From Kribbella jejuensis (GTDB taxonomy: Bacteria > Actinomycetota > Actinomycetes > Propionibacteriales > Kribbellaceae), in contig NZ_VFMM01000001.1 of assembly GCF_006715085.1 (NCBI RefSeq), positions 1,550,001-1,614,000 of the forward strand: a stretch of DNA of 64,000 bases, in the 5' to 3' direction. Under the pieces are notes generated by a model. It was given only the letters and a program-made list of their open reading frames with translations, had not been told where the DNA came from and made no database searches. The position numbers were made by a program, and so were the translations under genes. Below are positions 29,609-37,840 of this stretch, piece after piece (within the stretch, counting starts at the first letter, position 1; every line of letters begins with the position of its first letter).

Positions 29609-31370
29609 GCGTGTTGATCGAGGCGAACTCGGCTGCTTCGCGGAGTGCGGCTTCGTCGGCCTTCCAGCGTGACGTGCGAGCGATGGACACGACAGTCCCA
29701 CCCGCCTCCGACGCTCCGGCGACTGACCTGCCTGCCGCAGCGTCGTCCGGCGCGGGGCGGCTACCCGCGGCTTGCTGGTGTTTGCGCCGGATCAACCTGG
29801 TTGGTGGTGGCTCGGCCCACGCGGGCCGCGCGACGTGAACGACCCCGTTCGTGATCCTGATTGTCCACTGCCCGTCGTGCACATCCACATGATGACGGCG
29901 GCACGTGAGCGCCAGGTTCTCGACCTTCGTTTCGCCACCGTCGATCCACGAGGTCAGATGATGGGCGTCACACATGATCGGCGGTGCGCCGCAGACGACA
30001 CAACCGTTGTCCCGAGCGTTCAGGGCGCGCCGGATCGCCCGCGTGACAAGGCGTTCGCTGCGGCCGACATCCAGTGGTTCGGAGTTCGTACCGAGTACCA
30101 ACGGGATGATCTTCGCGTCACAGGCGAGACGTCGTACGGTCGCCGCCGACAGCCCGTCGCCGAACACCAACTGCCCGCACGCGTCGGCGGTGGCTGCTTG
30201 CAGGTCGCGAAAGTCGATGGTCACCGTCAACTGCGCCTTGGCCCCAAACCCAGGCACCGCACCGCACACACCAGCGACCTCAACATCACCACCCTCGGGG
30301 CCTACAGCACCCGGCCACTCCGCAGGTACGACATCCTCGAACCCAGGCAGTACGTCGTCCCCGCTCGCCATCGCGACGGCATCCGCACCTGCAAACGGCC
30401 CGGCGTCCTCGGCCTCGGCCGGTACGTGGCCCGCGGCCGTCGCCGACGCGAGGCCTCCGCCGTCTGCACGGGCACCGTCGTGATGCGTACCGTCCTGGTG
30501 GGGACCGTGTTCGTGTGCCGGGGTAGCGGTGCGGGGCCTGAGGTAGCCGCTGTCGGTAGCGGCTGCTGCGATGGTGAGGGTTGTGCTGAGCGCGTCGGCC
30601 TGGCGCTTTTCGCGAGAGCGAGGGTCCCGTTCGCCGTCGACGGTCTTGCGGGGGCGGGCGCCGGCGTGGATGAGCGCGCGAAACAGTTCGGCGTTCTCGT
30701 TCGCCAGGTAGCCGCGGAACTTCACCCCGCGATCGGCCGCCGTCAGCGTCAATGACTCAGCCGCCGCGGCCTTCGCCTCCTCCGGCTCCGGACCGTCGGT
30801 ATCCAGAACGTCCCGCATCCGCGTCCCCGCCTGCCGCAACTCAGCCGGGCAGAGATGCGCCGCCAACCCCACCAACTCCCGCTCAGCCACATCACGATCC
30901 TCGACGGGCACGTGCGCCGGGACCCGCTCGAGCGCGGACACGATCGCCTCCGCCTGGGCCGGCCGCAACAACCATCCACCAGCCGCAGCATCGTCGCCCT
31001 GAGCACCGTCGCCCTCAGCATCGGCGGCGTCCGGATCCGCTTCGGGCTCGACAGCGGCGGTGGCATCAAGAGCCGCGGACACGGACGGGTACTTCGGCAG
31101 CGCCTGAGCGAGGCGGAAGGTACGGCGGGCGGTCGAGGCGTCCAGCCGGTACCGGAAACGCAGCAACTCGGCGGTGTCGCGAGCACCGAGCTCAGCGGCG
31201 TACCCAGTGGTCTCGATTGCGCCGACCACATGCAAACGACAGGTCTCCAGGCGCGCGATCTCAGCCTCCAGCGCATCGAGAGTGGACAGCAGTTCGCCAC
31301 CCCTCATCGACCACACCGGCCGCTCGCCCAGAAGTTCCATACCGCCGACTCTAGACGACCCAACCGACAT
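29598..31370 (-). CDS. DUF222 / HNH endonuclease domain protein
   Basis: About 590 aa from ATG 31370; ATG 31340 (MELLGERP) is an alternative. The DUF222 region covers ~20-330. A low-complexity, His/Gly/Ala-rich insert with HEHGPHQDGTHHDG occurs near ~300. A C-terminal HNH nuclease has CVVCGAPPIMCDAHHLTSW (CxxC zinc pair, His-His) and LTCRRHHVDVHDG. This family (the 13E12-type repeat of mycobacteria) is often present in many copies in actinobacterial genomes. A homing or mobile role is suspected, but no element ends are visible here. Confidence 0.85.
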   Translation of the reverse strand: MSVGSSRVGGMELLGERPVWSMRGGELLSTLDALEAEIARLETCRLHVVGAIETTGYAAELGARDTAELLRFRYRLDASTARRTFRLAQALPKYPSVSAALDATAAVEPEADPDAADAEGDGAQGDDAAAGGWLLRPAQAEAIVSALERVPAHVPVEDRDVAERELVGLAAHLCPAELRQAGTRMRDVLDTDGPEPEEAKAAAAESLTLTAADRGVKFRGYLANENAELFRALIHAGARPRKTVDGERDPRSREKRQADALSTTLTIAAAATDSGYLRPRTATPAHEHGPHQDGTHHDGARADGGGLASATAAGHVPAEAEDAGPFAGADAVAMASGDDVLPGFEDVVPAEWPGAVGPEGGDVEVAGVCGAVPGFGAKAQLTVTIDFRDLQAATADACGQLVFGDGLSAATVRRLACDAKIIPLVLGTNSEPLDVGRSERLVTRAIRRALNARDNGCVVCGAPPIMCDAHHLTSWIDGGETKVENLALTCRRHHVDVHDGQWTIRITNGVVHVARPAWAEPPPTRLIRRKHQQAAGSRPAPDDAAAGRSVAGASEAGGTVVSIARTSRWKADEAALREAAEFASINTPTG

Positions 31371-31776
31371 TTCCCGAACCAGAATCCCCTTATTTTGTTG
31401 ACAATTCGTGGGCTCACCAGCCCACACCCCATCCGGCGCCGGCTCCCGCCAACGCATCCGTCAGCTTGTCGATGGCCGTCTCCGGGCACCGTCAACCACA
31501 CGACACGCGCAGTACGCCGCGGCCAACACCTCTCCGGCAACAGCCAGCCAACTGCTGCATCGCCGGGTACTCGCTCGCCCTGGCAGAGGCGGCTCGCACA
31601 TGAAGGACAGGAGTCACAAAGAACTGCTGAGCGATGCGCCGAGGCCGGTCCTCGCCCGCATGACGGTCCGGTGCACTTTCAGGCCCGCGATCCGCACCGA
31701 CCGCTGAACCACCCGGCTGCCACCCCAGCCAACGTTTGCTCCCTACCTTCGTGCCCGCCGGTTCGGCTGCTGAGTT
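31371..31776. other. Gap with a possible hairpin, no gene seen
   Basis: No ORF with convincing codon bias. It holds the perfect stem GTGGGCT-CACC-AGCCCAC (31408-31425) and an AT-richer stretch (31385-31405, with TTGTCA on the minus strand) that may be the promoter of the DUF222-HNH gene. Confidence 0.4.
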
Positions 31777-32586
31777 TCAGGCGGGAGTGATGGTCGGGTC
31801 GAGGAGGAGTACGCCGTGGGGGAGGGTGTCGGCCCAGGCGGCCAGTTCGGGGGTGACTCGTACTGGTTCCGCTCTGGCGAAGGGTTGACCTTGGGCGTCA
31901 GAGTTTCCGGTACCGAAGGACTCCAAGCGCCACTCCTGGAAATGGGCATGGAGGACGTCGCCGACCTCATCCAATTGGGCACGGGTGAAGCGACTTTGGA
32001 CCACGCAGAGCTGATTCGGGAGGCTCGGGGACAGCGCGCGGGTGACCGCTTCGACATCGGTTGCGGCTACGACGAGGACTTCCTGGTCTTCCGAGGGACG
32101 GAAGATCACCCGATGAACGATCGCCCCAGACGATTCCAGGTCGCGGATGTCCAGGTCCAGGTGCGAGACCGGGCTGTGCGGCCAGCCTTCGTGCCAGGTC
32201 ACATTCTGTGGCCAGCCTCCGGAAGGTGGCGGGCATGGTGGGCGGGTCCTATCCGCACGTGGGCGCGGTCGACGGCCTTCCGGAGTTTGTGTTTCGACCT
32301 CGATGCTCTCGTCACCGAGCCGTACCTGCACACCGGGCGCTGGGGCATGCCACCTCCCGACCACTTTGATGTGGCCCGGGACCTGATTCGGGCCGAACTC
32401 GGAGGGTACGGCGGCTGCGTCGGCGCCGATCAGCCGGATCGACAGATCCGATTTCCAGCCCGGCGGTTTGATCATCAGATCGTGGACGCGCTGCACGTCG
32501 AGCCAGTCACCATCCGCGCCGGAGACGAACCGGCCGAAGGTGCGGACTCTGTCACCCGCCCGGAAAACCAGATCTCTGGCGGCCAT
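31777..32586 (-). CDS. Unrecognised protein, 269 aa
   Basis: Soluble protein without a signal peptide or membrane helix. The first ~95 residues look like a beta-rich domain (AGDRVRTFGRFVSG, SIRLIGADAAAVPSEFG). A Pro/Arg-rich linker (~100-120) follows. The second domain (~125-269) contains WPQNVTWHEGWPH, LDLDIRDLESSG and EVLVVAATDVEAVTRAL. Codon bias favours this strand over the overlapping plus-strand ORF. It is separated from the next gene on the same strand by a C/A-rich repeat region. I do not recognise the family. Confidence 0.6.
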   Translation of the reverse strand: MAARDLVFRAGDRVRTFGRFVSGADGDWLDVQRVHDLMIKPPGWKSDLSIRLIGADAAAVPSEFGPNQVPGHIKVVGRWHAPAPGVQVRLGDESIEVETQTPEGRRPRPRADRTRPPCPPPSGGWPQNVTWHEGWPHSPVSHLDLDIRDLESSGAIVHRVIFRPSEDQEVLVVAATDVEAVTRALSPSLPNQLCVVQSRFTRAQLDEVGDVLHAHFQEWRLESFGTGNSDAQGQPFARAEPVRVTPELAAWADTLPHGVLLLDPTITPA

Positions 32587-32891
32587 GCATCCATCATGAC
32601 CAGAAGATCAACGTGACGTGGTACTTGGATCCCTACGGGTCCATGTGCTCCACACACCACAGCACCCGGCAGCCCTCCCCACACCACACCACCCGCCGCC
32701 CTCCCCCCACACCACAGCACCCGCCGCCCCACACACCACAGCACCCGCCGCCCTCGCCCACCACAGCACCTGTCAGCCCTCCCACACACCACAGCACCCG
32801 CCGCCCTCGCCCACCACAGCACCTGTCAGCCCTGCCCACAGAGGGCAGCAGCTGTCAGCGCCTCCGTACAGGCTGCACCTGGCGCTTGTGG
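32587..32891. other. Non-coding gap holding a C/A-rich repeat array
   Basis: The gap between two minus-strand genes. Most of it (32650-32842) is the imperfect tandem repeat described separately; the remainder shows nothing. Confidence 0.5.
32650..32842. repeat. Imperfect tandem repeat, seven units of 22-29 bp
   Basis: Units have the form ACACCACAGCACC followed by CGCCGCCC or TGTCAGCCCT-type tails, alternating so that a ~53-bp higher period appears twice. Nearly all C, A and CG dinucleotides on the plus strand, so the minus strand is G/T-rich. It lies directly 3' of the HELGH-repeat protein gene. Confidence 0.8.
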
Positions 32892-34403
32892 TCAGATGCC
32901 TTCTTGGATTGAGTCGATCTCGGCGTTCTTGACGAGGGTTGCTAGGCGGGTGAAGGTGCGGATGCGGACCGTACGGTCGAGTTCGGGCGGCATCATCGGG
33001 AGGAGTGTTTCGGGCCACAGTTGGTGGCGGCGGAAGCAGTACGCCGCCAGCGCGTCCGAGGCGCCGCGCTCGCCCAGGTAGCCGAGGGTCTGCCGCATCG
33101 AGCGGCGGCCGGGTACCCGCTCGACGGCTTGGTTCGCGAGGAAGATGCCGAAGCCGTGGAAGATGGCGAACAGGTCCGTCATCGCCTCGGCATCCGGCCG
33201 GCCTCGCTCCAGTAGGTGGTATCCCCAGAGCACTTCGTGGCCGAGCTCGTGCGCGGTCGCCGCGACCACCGCGGCCGGATCGGCGAGGGTGTCCGCCGCC
33301 AGCATGACCGCCGTACCGTCCTGCCAGGCCCCCACAGTGTCGTGACAGTCCCCCGCCACGCCTTCTAGCCGATCGGCCTGGCGTCCGGCGGACTGTAGTT
33401 CGTGCCAACTCCTGCCGGCCGGGCCGCCGGCGGACGGTACGTCGAGCCGCGCCGGGCCCGAACTGCTGCCGGCCGGGCCTCCGGCGGATCGCATGTCCAG
33501 CCCGGCCGCGTGCGAATCGCTGGCAGCCGGGCTGGCGGCGGACCGAAGGTCGGGCCGGTCTGCGCCCGAACTGATGCCGACCGGGCCTCCGGCCGACCGC
33601 ACGTCCGGCCCGGCCACGTGCGAATCGCTGGCAGCCGGACCGCCGGCGGACCGAAGGTCGGGCCGGCCTGGGCCCGAACTGGTGCTGGCCGGGTCTCCGG
33701 CGGATCGCACGTCCAGGTCGGCCGCGGGCGAATCGCTGCCGGCTGGGTGTTCGGTGGATCGTGGGTTGGGTCGCGACGGGCGCGGATTGCTGCCGGTTGA
33801 TTGGGTGGGTGAGCGTAGGTTGAGCCAGGCTGCGCGGGAGGTGGTGCCGGGTGGGGTTGTCCAGATTGCGTTGGCCTGTCGGGTCAGGTTGGTTCGGCGG
33901 GTGGGATCACTTTCTTGTTGGATGGCCGTGGTGCGTTTTACTTCGGCGGTGAGTTCCCGGTCGGTGAGTGCGGCGATCTCCGGGGCGTAGCCGGACGCGG
34001 CTAGGGCGGCCACTTCGGGCGGGGACATCGTTGCCTGTAGCCCCGAAACAGCGATCAGTTCCGGGTGGTCGGCGTGGAGGCGGTGGGCGGCGGCGCTGCG
34101 GGCGGCGGCGCGGATCTCTGTCATTCGGAAGCTGAAGCGGATCCGGTCGTCCGGTACCTCCATCCAGGCGCAAACCTTCAGGCACAGCTCGCGGGCGGCG
34201 CGTTCGGAACCGTCGTAGCCGGCCGGTACGAAGGTACTGGGCAGCACCGGGCGGCGGCGCAGCGGCTCGACGCCGAAGCGGGCGATCAACCAGTCGAGCG
34301 AGTCCTCGATCCACTGCTCCGGTCCACCGGGCAGCAGGACCTTCGGTCCGTAGAGCAGTTCGCGGTCATGTTGCCGACGGCGCCACGCACCGATCAGATT
34401 CAT
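32892..34403 (-). CDS. Putative HELGH metalloprotein with 18-residue repeats
   Basis: 503 aa, no signal peptide. Three parts are visible. Residues 1-196 are helical and charged, with ELIAVSGLQATMSPPEVAAL. Residues 197-340 are eight consecutive 18-residue units of the type RSAGGPAASDSHVAGPDV (starts at 197, 215, 233, 251, 269, 287, 305, 323), with two flavours alternating. Residues 341-503 contain ATAHELGHEVLWGYHLLERG (HELGH near 385-389), a zinc-protease-type motif, with AEAMTDLFAIFHG downstream supplying a possible third acidic ligand. The fold suggests a metallopeptidase of the gluzincin/DUF kind, but the family is not recognised and activity is unproven. Confidence 0.6.
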   Translation of the reverse strand: MNLIGAWRRRQHDRELLYGPKVLLPGGPEQWIEDSLDWLIARFGVEPLRRRPVLPSTFVPAGYDGSERAARELCLKVCAWMEVPDDRIRFSFRMTEIRAAARSAAAHRLHADHPELIAVSGLQATMSPPEVAALAASGYAPEIAALTDRELTAEVKRTTAIQQESDPTRRTNLTRQANAIWTTPPGTTSRAAWLNLRSPTQSTGSNPRPSRPNPRSTEHPAGSDSPAADLDVRSAGDPASTSSGPGRPDLRSAGGPAASDSHVAGPDVRSAGGPVGISSGADRPDLRSAASPAASDSHAAGLDMRSAGGPAGSSSGPARLDVPSAGGPAGRSWHELQSAGRQADRLEGVAGDCHDTVGAWQDGTAVMLAADTLADPAAVVAATAHELGHEVLWGYHLLERGRPDAEAMTDLFAIFHGFGIFLANQAVERVPGRRSMRQTLGYLGERGASDALAAYCFRRHQLWPETLLPMMPPELDRTVRIRTFTRLATLVKNAEIDSIQEGI

Positions 34404-34453
34404 ACCGAAACTGACGCGGCCGCCCGGATCCGCGTTCCATCAGAAACGGACGG

Positions 34454-35257
34454 CTACTTCAGCAGGAGCTTGCCGAGGCGGCGGGAGGCGACGTACATGC
34501 CGAAGGTGCCCATCGCGGCAAGGTAGAACGCGTGGATGAGCAGGAACCAGCTCACGTTGCCCGTGCTGAAGGCGCGCTCGAGAACGACGCCTTGGTAAAG
34601 CGGGGTGATCTCCACCAACCAGCGGATCGCCCCCGGATACGTCTCGACCGGGTAGAACGTTGCCGAGAACAAGAACATCGGCATGATCGTCAGTTGGACG
34701 AACTCGAAGTCCTGCCAGCTGCGCATGAACGTGGTCAGCGCCATCCCGGCGCCGGCGAACGCGAACCCGATCAGCACCGCGGCCGGCAGCGCGACAAGCG
34801 CCCACCAGGACGAGACCAGCCCCATGATCAGCATGACGACGATGAACATCGCCGAGTAGATCGCCCCGCGCAGCAGCGCCCAGGTGACCTCGCCGGTCGC
34901 CACGTCCCACGGCCGCAGCGGCGTCGCGAGGATCGAGTCGTAGAGCTTGGCGTACTTCATCCGGAAGAAGATGTTGTACGTCGAGTCGAAGATCGCGCCG
35001 TTCATCGCGGAGCTGGCGAGCATCGCCGGCGCGACGAACGCGGCGTACGCGATCTTCGTCCCGTCGGAGAGCGTGAACGCGCCGACCAGGTGCGCGACGC
35101 CGACACCGATCGAGAGCAGGTAGAACACCGGCTCGAAGAAGCCGGAGATGAACACCACCCACGACCGGCGGTAGAGCAGGAAGTTGCGCTCGACGAGGTG
35201 CCGTCCGCCACCGAGCCGGACCGGCACGGGGACGACTCGCGCGGCGATGGTCGTCAT
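34454..35257 (-). CDS. ABC-2 type transporter permease, second subunit
   Basis: 267-aa membrane subunit of an ABC exporter with six predicted helices and the ABC-2 segment FFEPVFYLLSIGVGVAHLVG. A KLYDSILATPLRPWDV motif marks the coupling region shared with its partner. ATG 35257 overlaps the preceding permease stop in an ATGA. It resembles NodJ/DrrB-like permeases that work with one ATPase to export drugs or lipids. It is the last gene of the merR-ATPase-permease-permease operon. Confidence 0.9.
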   Translation of the reverse strand: MTTIAARVVPVPVRLGGGRHLVERNFLLYRRSWVVFISGFFEPVFYLLSIGVGVAHLVGAFTLSDGTKIAYAAFVAPAMLASSAMNGAIFDSTYNIFFRMKYAKLYDSILATPLRPWDVATGEVTWALLRGAIYSAMFIVVMLIMGLVSSWWALVALPAAVLIGFAFAGAGMALTTFMRSWQDFEFVQLTIMPMFLFSATFYPVETYPGAIRWLVEITPLYQGVVLERAFSTGNVSWFLLIHAFYLAAMGTFGMYVASRRLGKLLLK

Positions 35258-36036
35258 TTGATCAGCCTCTTCGTGAAGCCGCGAACGGCCAGCCAGGTGC
35301 CGGCCAGGAACCAGGCCAGCAGGTAGCCGATGTTGAGCAACGCCAGCCACGGCTTGACCGTGCCGAGGCTCAGGTTGCGGGCCAGATCGACCGCGTGCCA
35401 GAGCGGACTCACGTACGCCAGCCACTCGATCCAGTCGGGCAGCTGTGACACCGGAAAGAACGCCCCGGAGAACAGGAACGCCGGGACCACGCCGAACCGG
35501 AACACCATCGCGAAGCCGGAGTCGTTCTCCAACGTCGTCGCGAACGCCGCGATCGGGGCCGCGGTGGCCATCCCGACGAGCAGCGCGACCAGCAAACCGA
35601 GCGCCCCGAACGGCGACTTCAGCCCGCCGAACAGCGTGATGATCACCAGGAACACCGCGCACGAGGTGAACACCCGGAACGCGATGAACGCGAGCTGCCC
35701 GTACACCACGTCGGCCGGCCGCAGCGGCGTCGCGATCATCGAGTAGTAGAACTTCTGCCACTTCAACCCGCTCAGCACCGGGTACGTCGCCTCGCCGACC
35801 GCGATCTGCAACGCGGTCGAGGCCAGCAGCCCGGGCGCGATGAACTGCAGGTAGCTGACGCCACCGAGCGCACCGGTCCCGTTGTTGTCCACGAACGACC
35901 CGAGCCCGATCCCCATCGCGGCCAGGTAGAGCATCGGCAGCAGGAAGCTGCTGATCATCGTGCCCTGCCAGGTCCGCTTGTAGACGGTCAGCCAGTAGTC
36001 GAACATCCGGCGACCGTTCTCCACGGCTACGGCCAT
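35254..36036 (-). CDS. ABC-2 type transporter permease, first subunit
   Basis: 260-aa ABC-2 permease, about six membrane helices, with YYSMIATPLRPADVVYG (~96-112) paralleling the ATPLRPWDV element in its partner. The two permeases are diverged paralogues and probably form a heterodimer with the ATPase encoded upstream. Both ends overlap neighbours in ATGA arrangements (36036-36039 and 35254-35257), a sign of tight translational coupling. Exported substrate unknown. Confidence 0.9.
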   Translation of the reverse strand: MAVAVENGRRMFDYWLTVYKRTWQGTMISSFLLPMLYLAAMGIGLGSFVDNNGTGALGGVSYLQFIAPGLLASTALQIAVGEATYPVLSGLKWQKFYYSMIATPLRPADVVYGQLAFIAFRVFTSCAVFLVIITLFGGLKSPFGALGLLVALLVGMATAAPIAAFATTLENDSGFAMVFRFGVVPAFLFSGAFFPVSQLPDWIEWLAYVSPLWHAVDLARNLSLGTVKPWLALLNIGYLLAWFLAGTWLAVRGFTKRLIK

Positions 36037-36974
36037 CAGTCCACCAACGTCCGGCCGGTCAGCCGGAGGAACACGTCCTCCAGCGTGGAGCGCCGGACCA
36101 GCACGGCGGCCGGCTCGAGCCCGCGCTCGTGCACCTGGGCGACCGCACGCTCACCGTCGTCGGTGTAGAGCAGCAACCGGTCGGGCAGCACCTCGATCCG
36201 CTGGGCCAGGTCCTCGACCTTGCCGGCCAGCGCGTCGTGGTCCGCGAGCATCACGTCCGGCCCGAACCGGAGCTCGGTCACCTCACGGGTCGAGTAGTCG
36301 CGGATCAGGTCGGCCGGAGAGCCCTCGGCCGCGATCAGCCCGCCGTCCATCACCACGAGCCGGTCGCACAGCTGCTCGGCCTCGTCCATGTAGTGGGTGG
36401 TGATGATCAGCGTGACGCCGGCCTGTTTGAGCCGGAACAGCTTGTCCCACAGCAGATGCCGCGCCTGCGGGTCGAGGCCGGTGGTCGGCTCGTCGAGCAG
36501 CAGCAGGTCGGGTTTGCTGACCAGCGACCGCGCGATCGTCAGCCGGCGCTTCATCCCGCCGGACAGCTCGTCGACCTTGACGTTCGCCTTGTCGGTGAGC
36601 GCGACGAACTCCAGCAACTCGTCGGCGCGCAGCCGGCACTCCGCGCGGCTGAGGCCGAAGTACCGCCCGTAGATGGTCAGGTTCTCCCGGACGGACAGCT
36701 CGGTGTCGAGCGTGTCGTCCTGCGGGCAGACGCCGAGCCGGCCGCGGATCGCCGGGCCGTCGGTGGCCGGGTCCATGCCGAGGATCCGGAGCGTGCCGCC
36801 GCTCGTCGGGGAGACCGCGCCGATCATCCGCATCGTCGAGGACTTGCCCGCGCCGTTCGGCCCGAGGAACCCGAACGCCTCGCCCCGCCACACGTCCAGG
36901 TCGATCCCGCGGACCGCCTCGAAGTCGCCGTACGACTTCCGCAGCCCGCGGACGTGCACCAGAGAATCACTCAC
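36036..36974 (-). CDS. ABC transporter ATP-binding subunit (DrrA-like)
   Basis: 312-aa nucleotide-binding subunit: Walker A GPNGAGKSS, Q-loop in GVCPQDD, signature LSGGMKRR, Walker B LLLLDEPTTGLD and switch His in IITTHYMDEAEQL. The C-terminal ~90 residues are the extension typical of DrrA/daunorubicin-type exporters. GTG 36974 gives the sensible start. Its stop overlaps the first permease ATG. It follows the MerR gene after 10 bases, so the operon is regulator plus exporter, as in self-induced multidrug resistance systems. Confidence 0.93.
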   Translation of the reverse strand: MSDSLVHVRGLRKSYGDFEAVRGIDLDVWRGEAFGFLGPNGAGKSSTMRMIGAVSPTSGGTLRILGMDPATDGPAIRGRLGVCPQDDTLDTELSVRENLTIYGRYFGLSRAECRLRADELLEFVALTDKANVKVDELSGGMKRRLTIARSLVSKPDLLLLDEPTTGLDPQARHLLWDKLFRLKQAGVTLIITTHYMDEAEQLCDRLVVMDGGLIAAEGSPADLIRDYSTREVTELRFGPDVMLADHDALAGKVEDLAQRIEVLPDRLLLYTDDGERAVAQVHERGLEPAAVLVRRSTLEDVFLRLTGRTLVD

Positions 36975-36984
36975 CTGCCCGACA

Positions 36985-37782
36985 CTAGACGGACCGTCCG
37001 ACAGTTTCCTCTCCGTTTCCGGAGTACCCGAGCCGCTGCACCGCATAAGCCCGCACCCCGGCCGCCAACCATTCCGGCAACTCCGCGTCGACCGAGGCGA
37101 TCATCGCCCGCTGATCCGCATTCCTCACCAGCAGATCCGCCAACCCGTAGTAGGTGGAAGGCGTAGCAGGCCAGACCTCCAGCACCCCCAGGTAATGCAG
37201 CTCGATCAGCTCCAACCCTTCCGATGAGTCCGGGCTGACACCCCGGTCCCGCGCGGACGCCATGCGCAACAACAAGCGCCGTCCCTCGTCCCCGAGACGC
37301 TCGTAGTCCTCCCGCGTCCAGTTGGACGTCTCCCGCACGGCCTTCTCGAAACCCTGGGCGGCCGCGGATCCGTACCGCTCAGCCAACTCGTCCCGCAGCC
37401 GATCCCGCGCATCGTTCAACCCCGCGAAGAACTCCTCGTCGGCAACACTCGCGTCCCCCGACAAGCCGGCGATCGTCCGCTCGACCGCACCGAGCACGTC
37501 GTCCAACCGCTTCCGCTCGCGCAGCAACTGCTCCCGATGCCCACGCAGCGCGGTCACCTCGTCCTCCTGCTCGTCCAGGATCCGCGCGATCGACGGCAGC
37601 GGTACGCCGAGCTCGCGGAGCAGCAGGATCCGCTGCAGCCGGAGCAGCTCGGGACGTCCGTAGTACCGGTAGCCGTTCGCCGCGACGCGCCCCGGCGGCA
37701 GCAGACCGATGGCGTCGTAGTGCCGCAGCGTCCGCACCGAGACACCGGCGAGCCGGGCCACCTCGCTGACCGTGCGTTCCAC
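36985..37782 (-). CDS. MerR family regulator with TipAS-like sensor domain
   Basis: 265 aa from GTG 37782, behind GGAGG. The N-terminal MerR winged helix has VSEVARLAGVSVRTLRHYD and the PPGRVAANGYRYY turn. A coiled helix follows (~75-115), then a C-terminal helical domain (~150-250, NWTREDYERLGDEGRRLLLRM) matching the TipAS antibiotic-binding region. TipA-like proteins bind thiopeptides or related drugs and activate their own promoter (family knowledge). It heads the ABC exporter operon. The palindrome TGACGT-T-ACGTCA lies upstream, in the probable -35/-10 spacer. Confidence 0.9.
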   Translation of the reverse strand: MERTVSEVARLAGVSVRTLRHYDAIGLLPPGRVAANGYRYYGRPELLRLQRILLLRELGVPLPSIARILDEQEDEVTALRGHREQLLRERKRLDDVLGAVERTIAGLSGDASVADEEFFAGLNDARDRLRDELAERYGSAAAQGFEKAVRETSNWTREDYERLGDEGRRLLLRMASARDRGVSPDSSEGLELIELHYLGVLEVWPATPSTYYGLADLLVRNADQRAMIASVDAELPEWLAAGVRAYAVQRLGYSGNGEETVGRSV

Positions 37783-37809
37783 GACACCTCCGGAAATCGG
37801 GTTGGAGTA

Positions 37810-37822
37810 TGACGTTACGTCA
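37810..37822. promoter_or_regulatory. MerR operator candidate
   Basis: TGACGT-T-ACGTCA, with 6-bp arms, lies 28 bases upstream of the MerR GTG and 18 bases upstream of the divergent amidohydrolase ATG. On the minus strand CATACT just after it could be the -10 box, which puts the dyad in the promoter spacer, as MerR activators require. Confidence 0.6.
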
Positions 37823-37840
37823 CCCCCTAGCGTCGCCAGC

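Noticed and set aside
31816..32616. Plus-strand 266-aa ORF opposite the 269-aa protein.
   Set aside because: Codon bias and amino-acid composition favour the minus strand.
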